From: Chara braunii
Taxonomy: Eukaryota > Streptophyta > Charophyceae > Charales > Characeae
DNA length: 22,779 nt
Assembly (NCBI GenBank): GCA_003427395.1
Contig: BFEA01000703.1
Span: 159,991 to 182,769 of the forward strand
Reading direction: 5' to 3'
Below, piece after piece: positions 1-8,653 of this stretch (position 1 is the first letter of the stretch; each line of letters begins with the position of its first letter). The notes below the pieces were generated by a model. The model had not been told where the DNA came from, did no database searches, and worked only from the letters and a program-made list of their open reading frames with translations. Both the position numbers and the translations under genes were made by a program.

Positions 1-663
1 GCCCTGCTGGACCCTCCTCCGGAGTGGGGTTCCAGGGTTGCGGTGCTGCAGCCATAGCTGCAGCTTCTTCCTCAGAGGTCATCTTGTCAGGGTTTGGTGG
101 CGCTGCTGCAGACTTCCACCCGGGAAGTCTTCTGACACTTCGTCATCATCAGATACTGTGGCGCTGGTCTTCTTCTTCATCCTCTGAGTGGCGCTTGGCC
201 TCAGAGGCCTGTTTCAGGGTGGCGCTTCCCTCAGGAGGCTGTATCTGGGTGGCGCTTGATGTTTCAAGGGCTCTGGGGTGTTACGGGTGTTAATCAGGGT
301 TGGGAAGTGAAGCGCTGCTCATTTCTGAGCAGCACACTATAGTTCTGAAGTTATCCTGACAATTCGAGACTCTAAGTTTAATAAATAGTGTATAACTGGG
401 TTTGGACAATCATCGTTTCATTGTTTCCTGGATGTGATCTACTCGGCTTTTCTCTATGACTGGTTGTGAGGATTCAGTGGAGTGAATTGCACTTTCAGTG
501 TACCCTGTCATATCGCATGGTCAAGTCTTCCGCTGTGTTATCTCTCCCTGTGCGGTGTGATACTCCTATCCTCTCCCCTTCCTTCAGTGTATGTATGGGC
601 ATACCTAGAAGTCTATGTGAGCGAGTGTTGGCCTTCAGGCAACAAACAACCAGAATCATAACA
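1..663 (+). mobile_element. 5' LTR of a Ty3/gypsy retrotransposon, left end outside the window
   Basis: The segment ends in CA at 662-663, two bases before a tRNA-iMet-type primer-binding site, which is where a 5' LTR should stop. It contains an AATAAA hexamer at 380-385, as expected for the R region. No TG start with a matching target duplication can be fixed, so the LTR probably begins left of base 1. It has no coding content: the 24-293 reading frame shows no family features. No 3' LTR copy is present in the window, so the boundary rests on the PBS alone. Confidence 0.7.
380..385 (+). promoter_or_regulatory. Poly(A) signal AATAAA in the LTR
   Basis: Exact AATAAA about 280 bases before the LTR end, suitable for 3'-end formation of the retroelement transcript in the 3' LTR copy. 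Confidence 0.4.
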
Positions 664-665
664 GT

Positions 666-677
666 TGGTATCGGAGC
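666..677 (+). other. Primer-binding site, tRNA-iMet type
   Basis: TGGTATCGGAGC lies two bases after the LTR end. The usual plant LTR-retrotransposon PBS, complementary to the 3' end of initiator Met tRNA, is TGGTATCAGAGC; this copy differs at one base (G for A at 673). The match fixes the LTR/leader boundary and the + orientation of the element. Confidence 0.8.
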
Positions 678-2263
678 AATTGGATCCAGGCTCTAGAGCG
701 ATTGATGAGTTGGAGCGTCCATCATCATCTGGCGAGATACTGGAGTTGAGTCTCATGGCGATTCATCATCTTCAGGGTTGTTGCCAGTAAGGGTGGTGGT
801 TGTGAGTGTGTGGCGATAAGAATTGGACAGAGGGTGACTCACTCCTGACTAGGGTTGTGCAGGAGTGGTTGGTGATTGGTGCTCAGAGGCCTGAGAGGCT
901 CTGAGAGGCTATTGTTAGCCTGACGATTCATCTGGAGGCTGGCGATTGGCAAGGGAGTGATCCCAGGAGCTCATTCATAATCATAGCCTCCAAGCGCGAA
1001 ATTCCACATCTGAAAATCGCAATCGCTCCAATTTCCAAGCAGCGCAGTACAGGGTGATGTAGCGCTGCACTAACTTTGTCAGTTATTGACACCTGGGAGT
1101 CTGAATTCTCTGGATCTGTCAGTTGGGGGTGAAGCGCCTCAGGGTAATCTACTGGATCACCAAGTTTTAGGTAATCTGGTACGTGGGAACACTGGAGACT
1201 TTCAAGAGAGGAAACTGGCTAGATGGGGTTGACCAGTCAGCCATAGCCAGGGTTTCATGCATCTTCTTCAGAGTTGACCCTCAAGTAAGTGTGTTCCTTA
1301 CTCCATCTTGTGTGGCGATTCTGGGGCTATTTTTAGATTAGTGAAATTTGGTTTGTCTGTCAGTATATAGTTGAAAATTGAAATTCAGACTGTGGGACAG
1401 CCATATCCAACTTCCCCTACCTATCTTCTTTGACTTCTACTAACCCTGTTTGACCTTCCCTCTGGCTCATATTTCATTTGGGACTTCTTTACAGTATTGC
1501 GATTAACACTGTATAGGGAATTGGTGAATTAAGGGCTCTGTCTTCAGTGATGATGCAAATTTGAGTTCTGCGTTGACATAGCTAAAGCTAGGCTAGACTA
1601 GGGTCAGTTATAACTTTGATTCTGTCCGTCAGAATTCAATTCTATCAGTCCCTGGTAAATCGCAATTCAGTATTCGGTCAGTGTCTGAAATCGCACATCC
1701 AGATTTGATGTTCTGAGCCAATTACAGTGGAAATTGTAATTCGCCATACCCAGGGTATGGCATACAGGGTCATACAGGGGTGAGGTTTGTAGGATAGGTC
1801 TAAAAAATAGGTTACANGGTTACAGTGGAAATTGTAATTCGCCATACCCAGGGTATGGCATACAGGGTCATACAGGGGTGAGGTTTGTAGGATAGGTCTA
1901 AAAAATAGGTTAACTTGTAAATCGCTGCATCTTGGTCATTAGTGGACACCTGTTTAACCCTAATTAGTCCCTCTGTCTAATTACTAATCAATACTAATCA
2001 GTCCAAGACTACATCATGTCAATTGTTGAAGTAGGATTTGCAATTATTGCGTGCAATTGTTGTGTCAGGGCAGGGATGGAAAAATCGTGAAATGGATTTT
2101 TGCCTGAGTGGACTCTAAACTGACCCTAACCCTCAATTGGTTTGCTGAGACTGAGCACTCACTTGCTCAGACTAACCAATCTTCTCTCTCCAGACATGTG
2201 ACAGCAATTGAGTAAGTTTGATTGTTTGTTCATTGTTATTTATCTGTATTGTGGGTGAACAAA
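678..2263 (+). other. Long untranslated leader of the Ty3/gypsy element
   Basis: About 1.6 kb between the PBS and the first gag ATG with no reading frame of interest. It includes small hairpins (GCCATACC-CAG-GGTATGGC, present twice) and the duplicated block around the N at 1817. Such long leaders are known in plant gypsy elements. I see no second gene in it. Confidence 0.5.
1722..1912 (+). repeat. 93-bp perfect direct duplication flanking an N
   Basis: Bases 1722-1814 and 1820-1912 are identical over 93 bp, separated by five bases that include the only N of the window (1817). An identical overlap on both sides of an ambiguous base is what unmerged contig ends or failed gap closure leave behind, so this is more likely an assembly join than a biological duplication. 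Confidence 0.9.
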
Positions 2264-3870
2264 ATGGTTGATTCTGGGAAAATGGCAGTGTCTCAGAAGG
2301 CTGAGACTTCTGATGAGAAGCCTCAGGTACAGCTAACGATCACAGTACAGCCTGAGACACCTGTTCTGCTTGACCCTTTAGAGGTTGAACTGCGGGCCCA
2401 GGAGGAGAAACTCCGCCAACAGGCCCAGACAGTTGAGTCTCAGAAGGCTGAGCTGAAGAAGAAGGAAGAAGCAGCTCAGAAGGAGACTAGGAGAAAACTT
2501 CAGATCGCAGATGTGGAGAAGGTCAGGACAAGTGGTAGTTCCAGTCGGTATAACAAGGACACGGCTGAATTCATCCTCTTGCAGGATGAAATTCACCATT
2601 CTTATTTTACTAACTGGGATGACCGGATTACCAGTCTGGAGAATAGCCACTCAGCTTTTTCCAAGAAGTTGGATGACATTTCTGCCAAACTGGATATGAT
2701 CTTTACTCACCTCAAGATCCCTACCACTTCCCCTGCTCCTCCCTCTCCTGGACCCTCTCAAGGAAGACCCACATCAACCCCACAATCCAGACATACATCT
2801 CCACCCTCTACCCGTACATCAACAGCAGCTTCACAGCCCTCAACACCATTTGAGTTTCAACGGCCTAAGCTGACACCGCACCCATGTTCTCAGGCGAGGA
2901 CCCAAAGGTGGATGTGGCAGATTGGGTCGTTGCACAGAGAACCTACCTGAGTGGGTTCAAATGTGATGAGGATGTCAAGGTGTCTACCATCCTTGCTCGC
3001 TTGGAGCGATCAGCACTGAAATGGTGCACCTCGACCTCCAGCAAGCAAGGTATGGAGATATCTGATTGGGCACAGAGGTTGGGGGTGGCTGGATTTTTGC
3101 AGGCACTGCAGGACCGGTTTGCAGACAAGGAGCAGGCCAGGAAGGCAGCATAAAATTATGCACCTGGGCCAGAAAAAGTTCGATGGCTCCTTGTCCAAAC
3201 TGTACTCCACCTTTGAGAGTCTTACATCGACTCCTGAGTTGGAGATGAGTGAGCAGGATCTTCTCATCCATTTCCTCAGAGCAGTGCGTGAGCAATTCCA
3301 GCTTGCTCTATTCTCTCAGGGCCATAAGGACTGGCGGTCCTTTGGCAGAGCAGCCCTGGACTTGGAGTCCAAACTCCATGTCCAGGAGGCACCTTCTGAA
3401 GGAAGGAAGGGACCCTCCTCCAAAGGGCGAAGGAGGAGGAAGGGTGTCCTTTTTGCTGCTGCAGTTTCAGGATCAGATAGTGGCGCAACATCCCATGGTG
3501 GGAGCCCTCCACCTGCGACTGCATCATCATCTGCTGCAGATTCTGTTGTTCTTGCCCTGGCTGATGCTTTGATGGGTTTGACAAAGGGCAAGCCCCCAGC
3601 CCAGAAAGCATCAACCAGTAAACAGGGGAAAGGAAAGGGACGTGCCTCTTCCCCTGGTGCCCAGGGAGGTGCCCTGACGTCCGCTGGCCAGCTGATCCCC
3701 TTGATCCTTCCACCTTTCCCTGGCATGCACTCAGGATCCAGGAGGGGGTATGGAGGAAGAGAAAGGACAAGGGGGTCTGCCTGAGATGCGAGGGGGACCA
3801 CTTCCTGAAGGACTGTCCCAACATGCCTCGTAGGTCTACAGGCAGCTCTAGTTCAAAAACTAGAGCAGAG
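2264..3870 (+). pseudogene. gag: gag of Ty3/gypsy element, frameshifted
   Basis: The capsid/nucleocapsid polyprotein packages the element RNA into cytoplasmic particles. I start it at the ATG at 2264; the reading frame opens further upstream, but only with TTG. Residues about 38-90 form a Glu/Lys/Gln-rich coiled coil, followed by a Pro/Ser/Thr-rich linker. The retrotransposon gag core runs about 2884-3400 (ADWVVAQRTYL, then FADKEQARKAA, then LIHFLRAVREQFQLALF). A basic stretch follows, then a zinc knuckle at 3778-3816 (CLRC...H...C). The frame changes near 2880, 3150, 3755 and 3840, so no continuous protein is made. The knuckle is C-x2-C-x3-H-x4-C, one residue short of the usual C-x2-C-x4-H-x4-C. 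Identification is firm from domain order; exact lesion positions are estimates. Confidence 0.85.
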
Positions 3871-4496
3871 AGAGGTGGAAGCAGCAGCTCCTTCCACCAG
3901 TGCTGATTCACTCTCTGTTGAAGGTGAATCTTCACAGTCTCTCGCTGGTTCTTCTTTTGTTGGAGTTGCATTATCAGGGTCTTTCACTTATGAAGACCCT
4001 GAGTTGGATGAGACGTGGGAGGAGGAGGATGCTCAGTGCCTGGCTGATCTTTTCCTGTCCCTGCAGGAGAAGAAAAAGCACAAGTCTGAACTTATCCTAC
4101 TTCGACCCTCTATCCTGGGAGCCAAGACCAAAGGGCTCTTAGACTACTCGCAACTTCATCTCTCCCAAGGCAGTCAGCAAGTTGCACTTGGATCAGAGGT
4201 TGGTAAAATTGCGACAACCTTTAGAGGTGCACATTGGAGACTTTTCCACAATCAGGATCACTACTACTGTCAAGGGCCTACCTGTGTCCTTTGACAAGAA
4301 GGGAGAAGTCAGGCATCGCCTGAACTTCTATGTGTTTCCTAATGTCCCCTTTGACCTTGTCTTCTCTCTGCAGTGGCTTAGTGCCACCAATCCTAGGATC
4401 GACTGGCGGATCCCTAGGGTTGAGCTACCTGATCGGCATGGGGTATATCGCCCTTGCATGCTCGTTGATGAGTACCATCCGGCCAGTAGCTGTTAA
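3842..4496 (+). pseudogene. Aspartic protease region of the Ty3/gypsy polyprotein, active site lost
   Basis: This part of the polyprotein normally cuts Gag-Pol inside the particle. An acidic linker (ELDETWEEEDAQCLADLF) leads in one frame to LLD at 4139-4144. Typical protease sequence (NFISPKAVSKLHLDQRLVKL, later FVFPNVPFDLV-like residues and LQWL) then resumes in a different frame. The conserved D-[ST]-G-A box should sit exactly at this junction. Only its Asp remains, and the frame offset fits a loss of about 8 bases at 4145. The C-terminal half (IRITTTVKGLPVSF, INFYVFP-like block, LQWLSATNPRIDW) is otherwise well preserved. A TAA at 4494-4496 separates it from the RT part in the same frame. 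Confidence 0.75.
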
Positions 4497-4499
4497 TGC

Positions 4500-5320
4500 A
4501 TGAGTGCTCGCAAGTTTTTGCGATTCTCACGCCAGACTAACCACGCCCGTCTGTTCGTGGCTTATGTCAAACAAACTGACGTGGAGACTGCTCCCTGTCC
4601 CTCTCAGATTCAGCAGGTTGTAGATCGTTTCTCAGATCTTATGGAGGAGCCTACTGGACTTGTCCATACGCAAACCAAACATAAGATTGAGATCCTGCCT
4701 GGTTCGGTCCCTCCCAAGGGTCGAGTCTACAGGATGTCCCCTACTAAACTTGAAGAGCTCAGGAAACAGTTAGAGACCCTGACCAGTCTGAGTTTGGGGC
4801 ACCAGTCCTCTTTGTTCCAAAGGGGAATGGTGAGTTCAGAATGTGCGTGGACTACAGAGGTCTCAACAAAATCACGAGGAAGTCTACAGAGCCCCTTCCT
4901 CGCATTGATGACCTGTTGGACATGGTGCAGGGTTGTACCATCTTTAGCAAGATCGATCTCAAATCTGGCTATCACCAGATTGAGATGGTTGAAGGCGATG
5001 TCCACAAGACAGCCTTCAAAACCAGGTATGGTACTTATGAGTACCTGGTCATGCCATTCGGTCTTTGCAATGCCCCAGGCACCTTCCAAACAGAGATGCA
5101 TCGCATACTCAGGCCTTACCTGGACAAGTTCGTGGTTGTCTACCTCAATGATATCTTGGTACTCAGTCGTTCTGTCCAGGAGCATGCGCAGCATCTGGCT
5201 CTGGTCCTCCAGGCCTTACGTGATAACCAGTATAAGATTAACTAGGAGAAGTCCTTCTTTGGAGTTCCCTCTATAATCTACCTGGGACACGTCATTTCTG
5301 GAGAGAAACACACCCTCGTG
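4500..5320 (+). pseudogene. pol: Reverse transcriptase domain of the Ty3/gypsy element, truncated and catalytically altered
   Basis: The RT copies element RNA to cDNA. Visible blocks in order: [40 protein letters not shown] at about 4790-4850; motif [16 protein letters not shown] at about 4942; motif [14 protein letters not shown] at about 5050; motif C as YLNDIL at 5141-5158; then [17 protein letters not shown] and YLGHVIS. The frame changes near 4790 with some 20 bases apparently missing (the IRPS part of the fingers). An in-frame TAG at 5243-5245 falls where Gln or a similar residue is expected. Motif C has Asn (AAT, 5147-5149) in place of the first catalytic Asp. Homology stops near 5310-5320; RNase H, integrase and the 3' LTR are absent. 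Confidence 0.88.
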
Positions 5321-5533
5321 TGTTCCCATGCACGTGCAATTCCCAATCCCCCCCCTACTGCGAGCATGCATTCCGACTTATATCCCAGCGGGCCCGTTTG
5401 GTCTTTCTGAAACAGTAGCTTGGGCACCGGTCCTCCCGGTGATGCCTATGCGATAACGTAGGGCCCGGTTCACAATGCCTGGGTGAGTTTTATGTCCAAG
5501 ACCCAATTCCTTATCGTAGGTTCACGTCCAAGA
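5321..5533. other. Junction stretch, no gene seen
   Basis: Sequence between the abrupt end of RT homology and the start of the minisatellite. It contains short C runs (5348-5355) and the first diverged traces of the GGTCCTCC unit (near 5431). No ORF, LTR end or target duplication is recognisable. Confidence 0.5.
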
Positions 5534-6290
5534 TTATTCCGGCCAGTCCTCCATAGCTTAGGCCGGTCCTTTGCGCACAGACCCTGATCCTCCATCCTCT
5601 AGGCTGGTCCTCCACACGTTAGGCAAGTCTTCCGCAAACAGACCCTGGTCCTCCGCACTTTAGGCAGATCCTCCGCGCTCTAGGTTGGTCCTCTGCGAAT
5701 TGGTACTGGTCCCCCCCACTTTAGGTTGGGGCTCCGCTTTTTAGGTCGGTCCTCCGCACTCTAGGCTGGTCCTCTGAGAATTTGCCCTGGTCCTTCACGC
5801 ATGAGGCTGGTCCTCCACGCTCTAGGCTGGTCCTCCGCGAATTGGTACTAGTCCTCCGCGAATTGGTACTGGTCCTCCGCGCTTTAGGTTGGGGCTCCGC
5901 GAATTGACGTTGGTCCTCCGGCCATTAGGCTGGTCCTCTGCGCTTTAGGTTGGTCTTCTGCGAATTGACCCTGGTTGTCCACGCTTAAGGCCGGTCCTCC
6001 GCGCTCTAGGTTGGTCCTCCGCGAATTGGTACTGGCCCTCCGCGCTTTAGGCTGGTCCTCCGCGAATTGACTCTAGTCATCCGAGCATTAGGCTGGTCCC
6101 CCGCGCTTTAGGCTGGTCTTTCGCGAATTGACCCTAGTCCTCTGCGCTTAAGGTCGGTCCTCCGCGCTCTAGGTTGGTCCTCCGCGAATTGGTACTTGTC
6201 CTCCGCGCTTCAGGCTGGTCCTTCCCTCGTTAGCCCTGATCCTCGGTGCTTTAGTCCAGTCCTGCTTGTTCAGTTCCGGTCCTATACTCC
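5534..6290. repeat. Nested minisatellite: about 20-bp units in a 163-bp higher-order repeat
   Basis: The basic unit is close to GGTCCTCCGCGCTTTAGGCT (about 20 bp), with an alternative form ending GCGAATTGGTACT or GCGAATTGACCCT. Variant units recur in fixed order. GAATTGGTACT occurs in matching positions at 5697, 5860, 6023 and 6186, exactly 163 bp apart each time. Independent anchors confirm the spacing: CGCTTAAGG at 5982 and 6145, ATTAGGCTGGTC at 5924 and 6087. The first copies and the right end (after about 6230) are diverged. The period fits eight units of about 20.4 bp. No long ORF crosses it. Confidence 0.92.
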
Positions 6291-6811
6291 ATCCTTGGTA
6301 CGTCAAGTCCATTCGCATATCCTTGCACTGATCCCAAGCGCACCTCAATTATGAGTTTGTCTGTAGCCCCCCTTAGTCACCTTTATATGAGGCTGAAGTG
6401 ATTTTGTTTAATTAAAATATTTTAATAGGACAATTTGTGCAAAAATCAGGGAAGTAAGGGCGGCTATAAGGATAGAGCCACCCGACACCGTGATGTCCTC
6501 AGTCCAGTGCGGCTGCGTCACTTATGTATAAAGCTGAAATCTGCTCGCTATTACAGTCTACTGGACTGCCAATATGTGAATGTCTCGCCGCGCACATGGT
6601 GTCATGCGATGAAACAGGAGTTGTTAGACTGTGCCCGACATTCTGAGTTCCTGAATTAGTATCCATTGCGATCTCCTGGGTTGTCGCCTCGAGCAGTGTC
6701 GTACTGCTGCATCAGATTACGTCAGGCAGCTTTCGTCTTCTGCAGGGTACTTTGCATTGCGTGTTCGAACAGGAATAGGACCTTGAATGGCGTTGTGGTG
6801 TTTGTGTCCAG
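6291..6811. other. No gene seen
   Basis: Unremarkable sequence apart from a 16-bp perfect AT palindrome (ATTAAAATATTTTAAT, 6411-6426) and a short ORF at 6435-6659 with no recognisable features. Confidence 0.4.
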
Positions 6812-7118
6812 GAACGAGTTGGACATGGCTAGAAGAGGGATGAATTTAGTTCATCGAGAAGTCAAACGGAAATGGGATGTAGTGATCGGCGGGAAGGTGG
6901 ACGATGTCGATGCATGGCCCGAGGTTGAAACAAAAGTGTCGTCTATATGGGATGCTATAGGCAGTTCTCTGGTCGCCAAGCCCGGCTTCGTCCGCATGAA
7001 ATATATTTTAGTGTTTGCGGATGATGCTTCCGTCGAGGAACAACAATATCTGACGTTCGGATCGCCAATTAGAACGTTCAACGACTACGTAACTACAACA
7101 ACTCGTCGTCACCGGTAG
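6812..7118 (+). CDS. Possible exon or ORF fragment of unknown function
   Basis: An open frame ends at a TAG at 7116-7118. The first ATG in frame is at 6825, giving about 97 residues; the longer frame upstream opens only with TTG. A pyrimidine/G-rich stretch ending in CCAG at 6808-6811 could serve as a 3' splice site, so this might be a terminal exon. The product would contain a basic patch (HREVKRKWDVV) and a FADDASVEEQQYLTFGSP segment. I see no known domain. It may equally be a remnant of the same family as the 8740-12878 pseudogene, or chance. Confidence 0.2.
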
Positions 7119-7439
7119 ACCTTCTGCACATTCCGCAATTTTTTTTTGCGACTGTAGATGCAAATTATTAGACTGTCAGTTTCTCAGTTCTGTTAGTCGT
7201 CTAGCGCTTTCGTTGTCAATGATTTGAAGCCAGTCTGTCTTGCAGTTCAATCGGTCAACATTTGGTTTTCTGTATCCGTGGCCTCATGAACAAAATGTTT
7301 CGATTTCTTGACTATTGGTTAAACGTTGTCAATGGTACATGCCTTCATGCTACGAATGTGGATTTGACAGTCACGTGACGAGCAAGGATTGTGGATGACC
7401 GCCCGATGAGTCCTCCTACTTTGGATACCCATGGTTGTA
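7119..7439. other. No gene seen
   Basis: About 320 bases of mixed sequence with a T9 run at 7140-7148. No ORF, repeat or structural RNA stands out. Confidence 0.4.
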
Positions 7440-8615
7440 TATCACGCAGTCGTGTTCGTTATCGATTCCAACACGACGAACGTTCTGAATGTTGTCGCCT
7501 CGACGGTCTGGAGGGCAGTTAACGCCCTACGTGACCGTGTCAATCGAAATCGTGTCGTCGTTGTATGCGTCCCGTCTTCAACATACCGAGGGATCCCTCG
7601 ACACGAGAGGGTTTCTGGGTGGCAGAGATTCATCGTGTCAAAGACGATGATGCTCCTAAGGAGGTTGTTGTCGATTTCGAGACGACCATTCCGGAGGACG
7701 TCGTTGTATGTGTTCCGACTTCAACACGTCGAGGGATCCGTCGTGTCGAAGTCCTGACACCGGAGGGCTTGTGGGTACCAGGGATTCGTCATGTCGAACA
7801 CGATGATGCTTCTAAGGAGGTTGTTGTCGTGTTCGACACGACCATCCCGGAGGGAGGGTGGGTGCGAGGGATTCGTCGTGTCGAACACGACGATGCTTCT
7901 TAGGAGGTTGTTGTCGTGTTCGACACGACAATCCTGGAGGGCGGGTCGGCATCACAGTCCGGAGTTATACTGTCAAACACGGCCGAAGAAGAATTGTTGG
8001 AAAGAGGTTGATTGCCGAGTACGACGATGCTTCTTAAACTGCCATTTTGTCAAAACAGTTATTTTTTATTTCTTGAACGAAATTGGAACTGAGTTTTTTC
8101 AACTTTTTTGGCCAAAAACTCGGTTTAAATTTGTTGTTTTTTGGGGTCCGCCGTTTTTAAAACGTTGGACCCCTGTATGTATCTGGACCTAGATTGAGAC
8201 CAGATACATCCAGGCGGTCCCTCCTAGATGTATCTGGTCTCAAGCTAGGTCTAGATACATATAAGGGGTCCAACATTTAAAAAACGTCGGACCCTCAAGA
8301 GCAGCAAATTTAGATTGAGTTTTCGGCTAAAACAATTCAAAAAACTCAGTTTCAATTTCGTTCAAAACATAAAAAATGTCCATTTTGACGAAATGGTAGT
8401 TCTTAGGAGGCTGTTAATCCCGCGTGGCAGGTGAGTACCGGGGATTCATCGTGCCCGACACGACGATGCTTCTTAGAAGGCTGTTGTATCACGGAGGGCG
8501 GGTGGGTGCCGCTGTTCGAGGTTGTCTCGTCGGACACGATAACACCCTCCTAATAAATATCGTCCGAAGGGAATTTATCGTGTCCAACGCGATGATGTCG
8601 GGACGACTGTATTCG
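7440..8615. repeat. Diverged tandem array carrying TCGTGT/ACACGA dyads
   Basis: The best two units start at 7781 and 7868 (87-bp period) and each hold two dyads of opposite centre. 7873-7893 reads TCGTCGTGT-CGA-ACACGACGA and 7911-7931 reads TTGTCGTGT-TCG-ACACGACAA, both with perfect 9-bp arms. The two are separated by a conserved spacer (GATGCTTCTTAGGAGG). Older units are seen near 7455-7560, 7625-7760 and, right of the inserted fold-back element, 8440-8615. Short reading frames through the array (for example 7565-7903) arise from the repeat and need not be genes. Such paired dyads could be protein-binding sites or form cruciforms; function is unknown. Confidence 0.8.
8037..8401. mobile_element. 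365-bp fold-back (MITE-like) element
   Basis: The two halves, 8037-8210 and 8227-8401, are near-complete reverse complements over about 174 bases with a 16-base loop. Outer ends are AACTGCCATTTTGTCAAAA and the complement of TTTTGACGAAATGGTAGTT; inner arms pair GTATCTGGTCTC with GAGACCAGATAC. It carries no ORF. It sits inside a tandem-array unit whose uninterrupted copy (7890-7910) reads GATGCTTCTTAGGAGG. The insertion therefore duplicated CTTA (8033-8036 and 8402-8405), or TTCTTA if the right end is at 8399. A transcript would form a very long hairpin and could feed small-RNA production. Confidence 0.9.
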
Positions 8616-8643
8616 AGACAGTTGAGTGGATGCATGTCCGTCC

Positions 8644-8653
8644 AATAAATAAA
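8644..8653 (+). promoter_or_regulatory. AATAAATAAA: overlapping poly(A) signals or TATA-like element
   Basis: Two overlapping AATAAA hexamers lie 87 bases before the ATG of the next pseudogene. They could end a transcript from the dyad array or act as a TATA-like element for the pseudogene; sequence alone does not decide. Confidence 0.25.

Noticed and set aside
24-696. Small ORFs in the LTR
   Set aside because: No conserved features and they lie in the LTR, one crossing the primer-binding site.
3276-3971. Minus-strand ORF of 231 codons opposite gag
   Set aside because: Shadow of gag; composition mirrors the sense strand and no domain is seen.
5534-6290. CRISPR-like array
   Set aside because: Units of about 20 bp are contiguous and variable with no unique spacers; this is a minisatellite in eukaryotic DNA.
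6411-6426. Perfect AT palindrome as a regulatory site
   Set aside because: 16-bp AT-only palindromes are expected by chance in AT-rich patches; no context supports a role.
7565-8192. ORFs across the dyad array and left arm of the fold-back element
   Set aside because: They are open because the repeat lacks stops in one frame; protein repeats follow the DNA repeats and run into the transposon.
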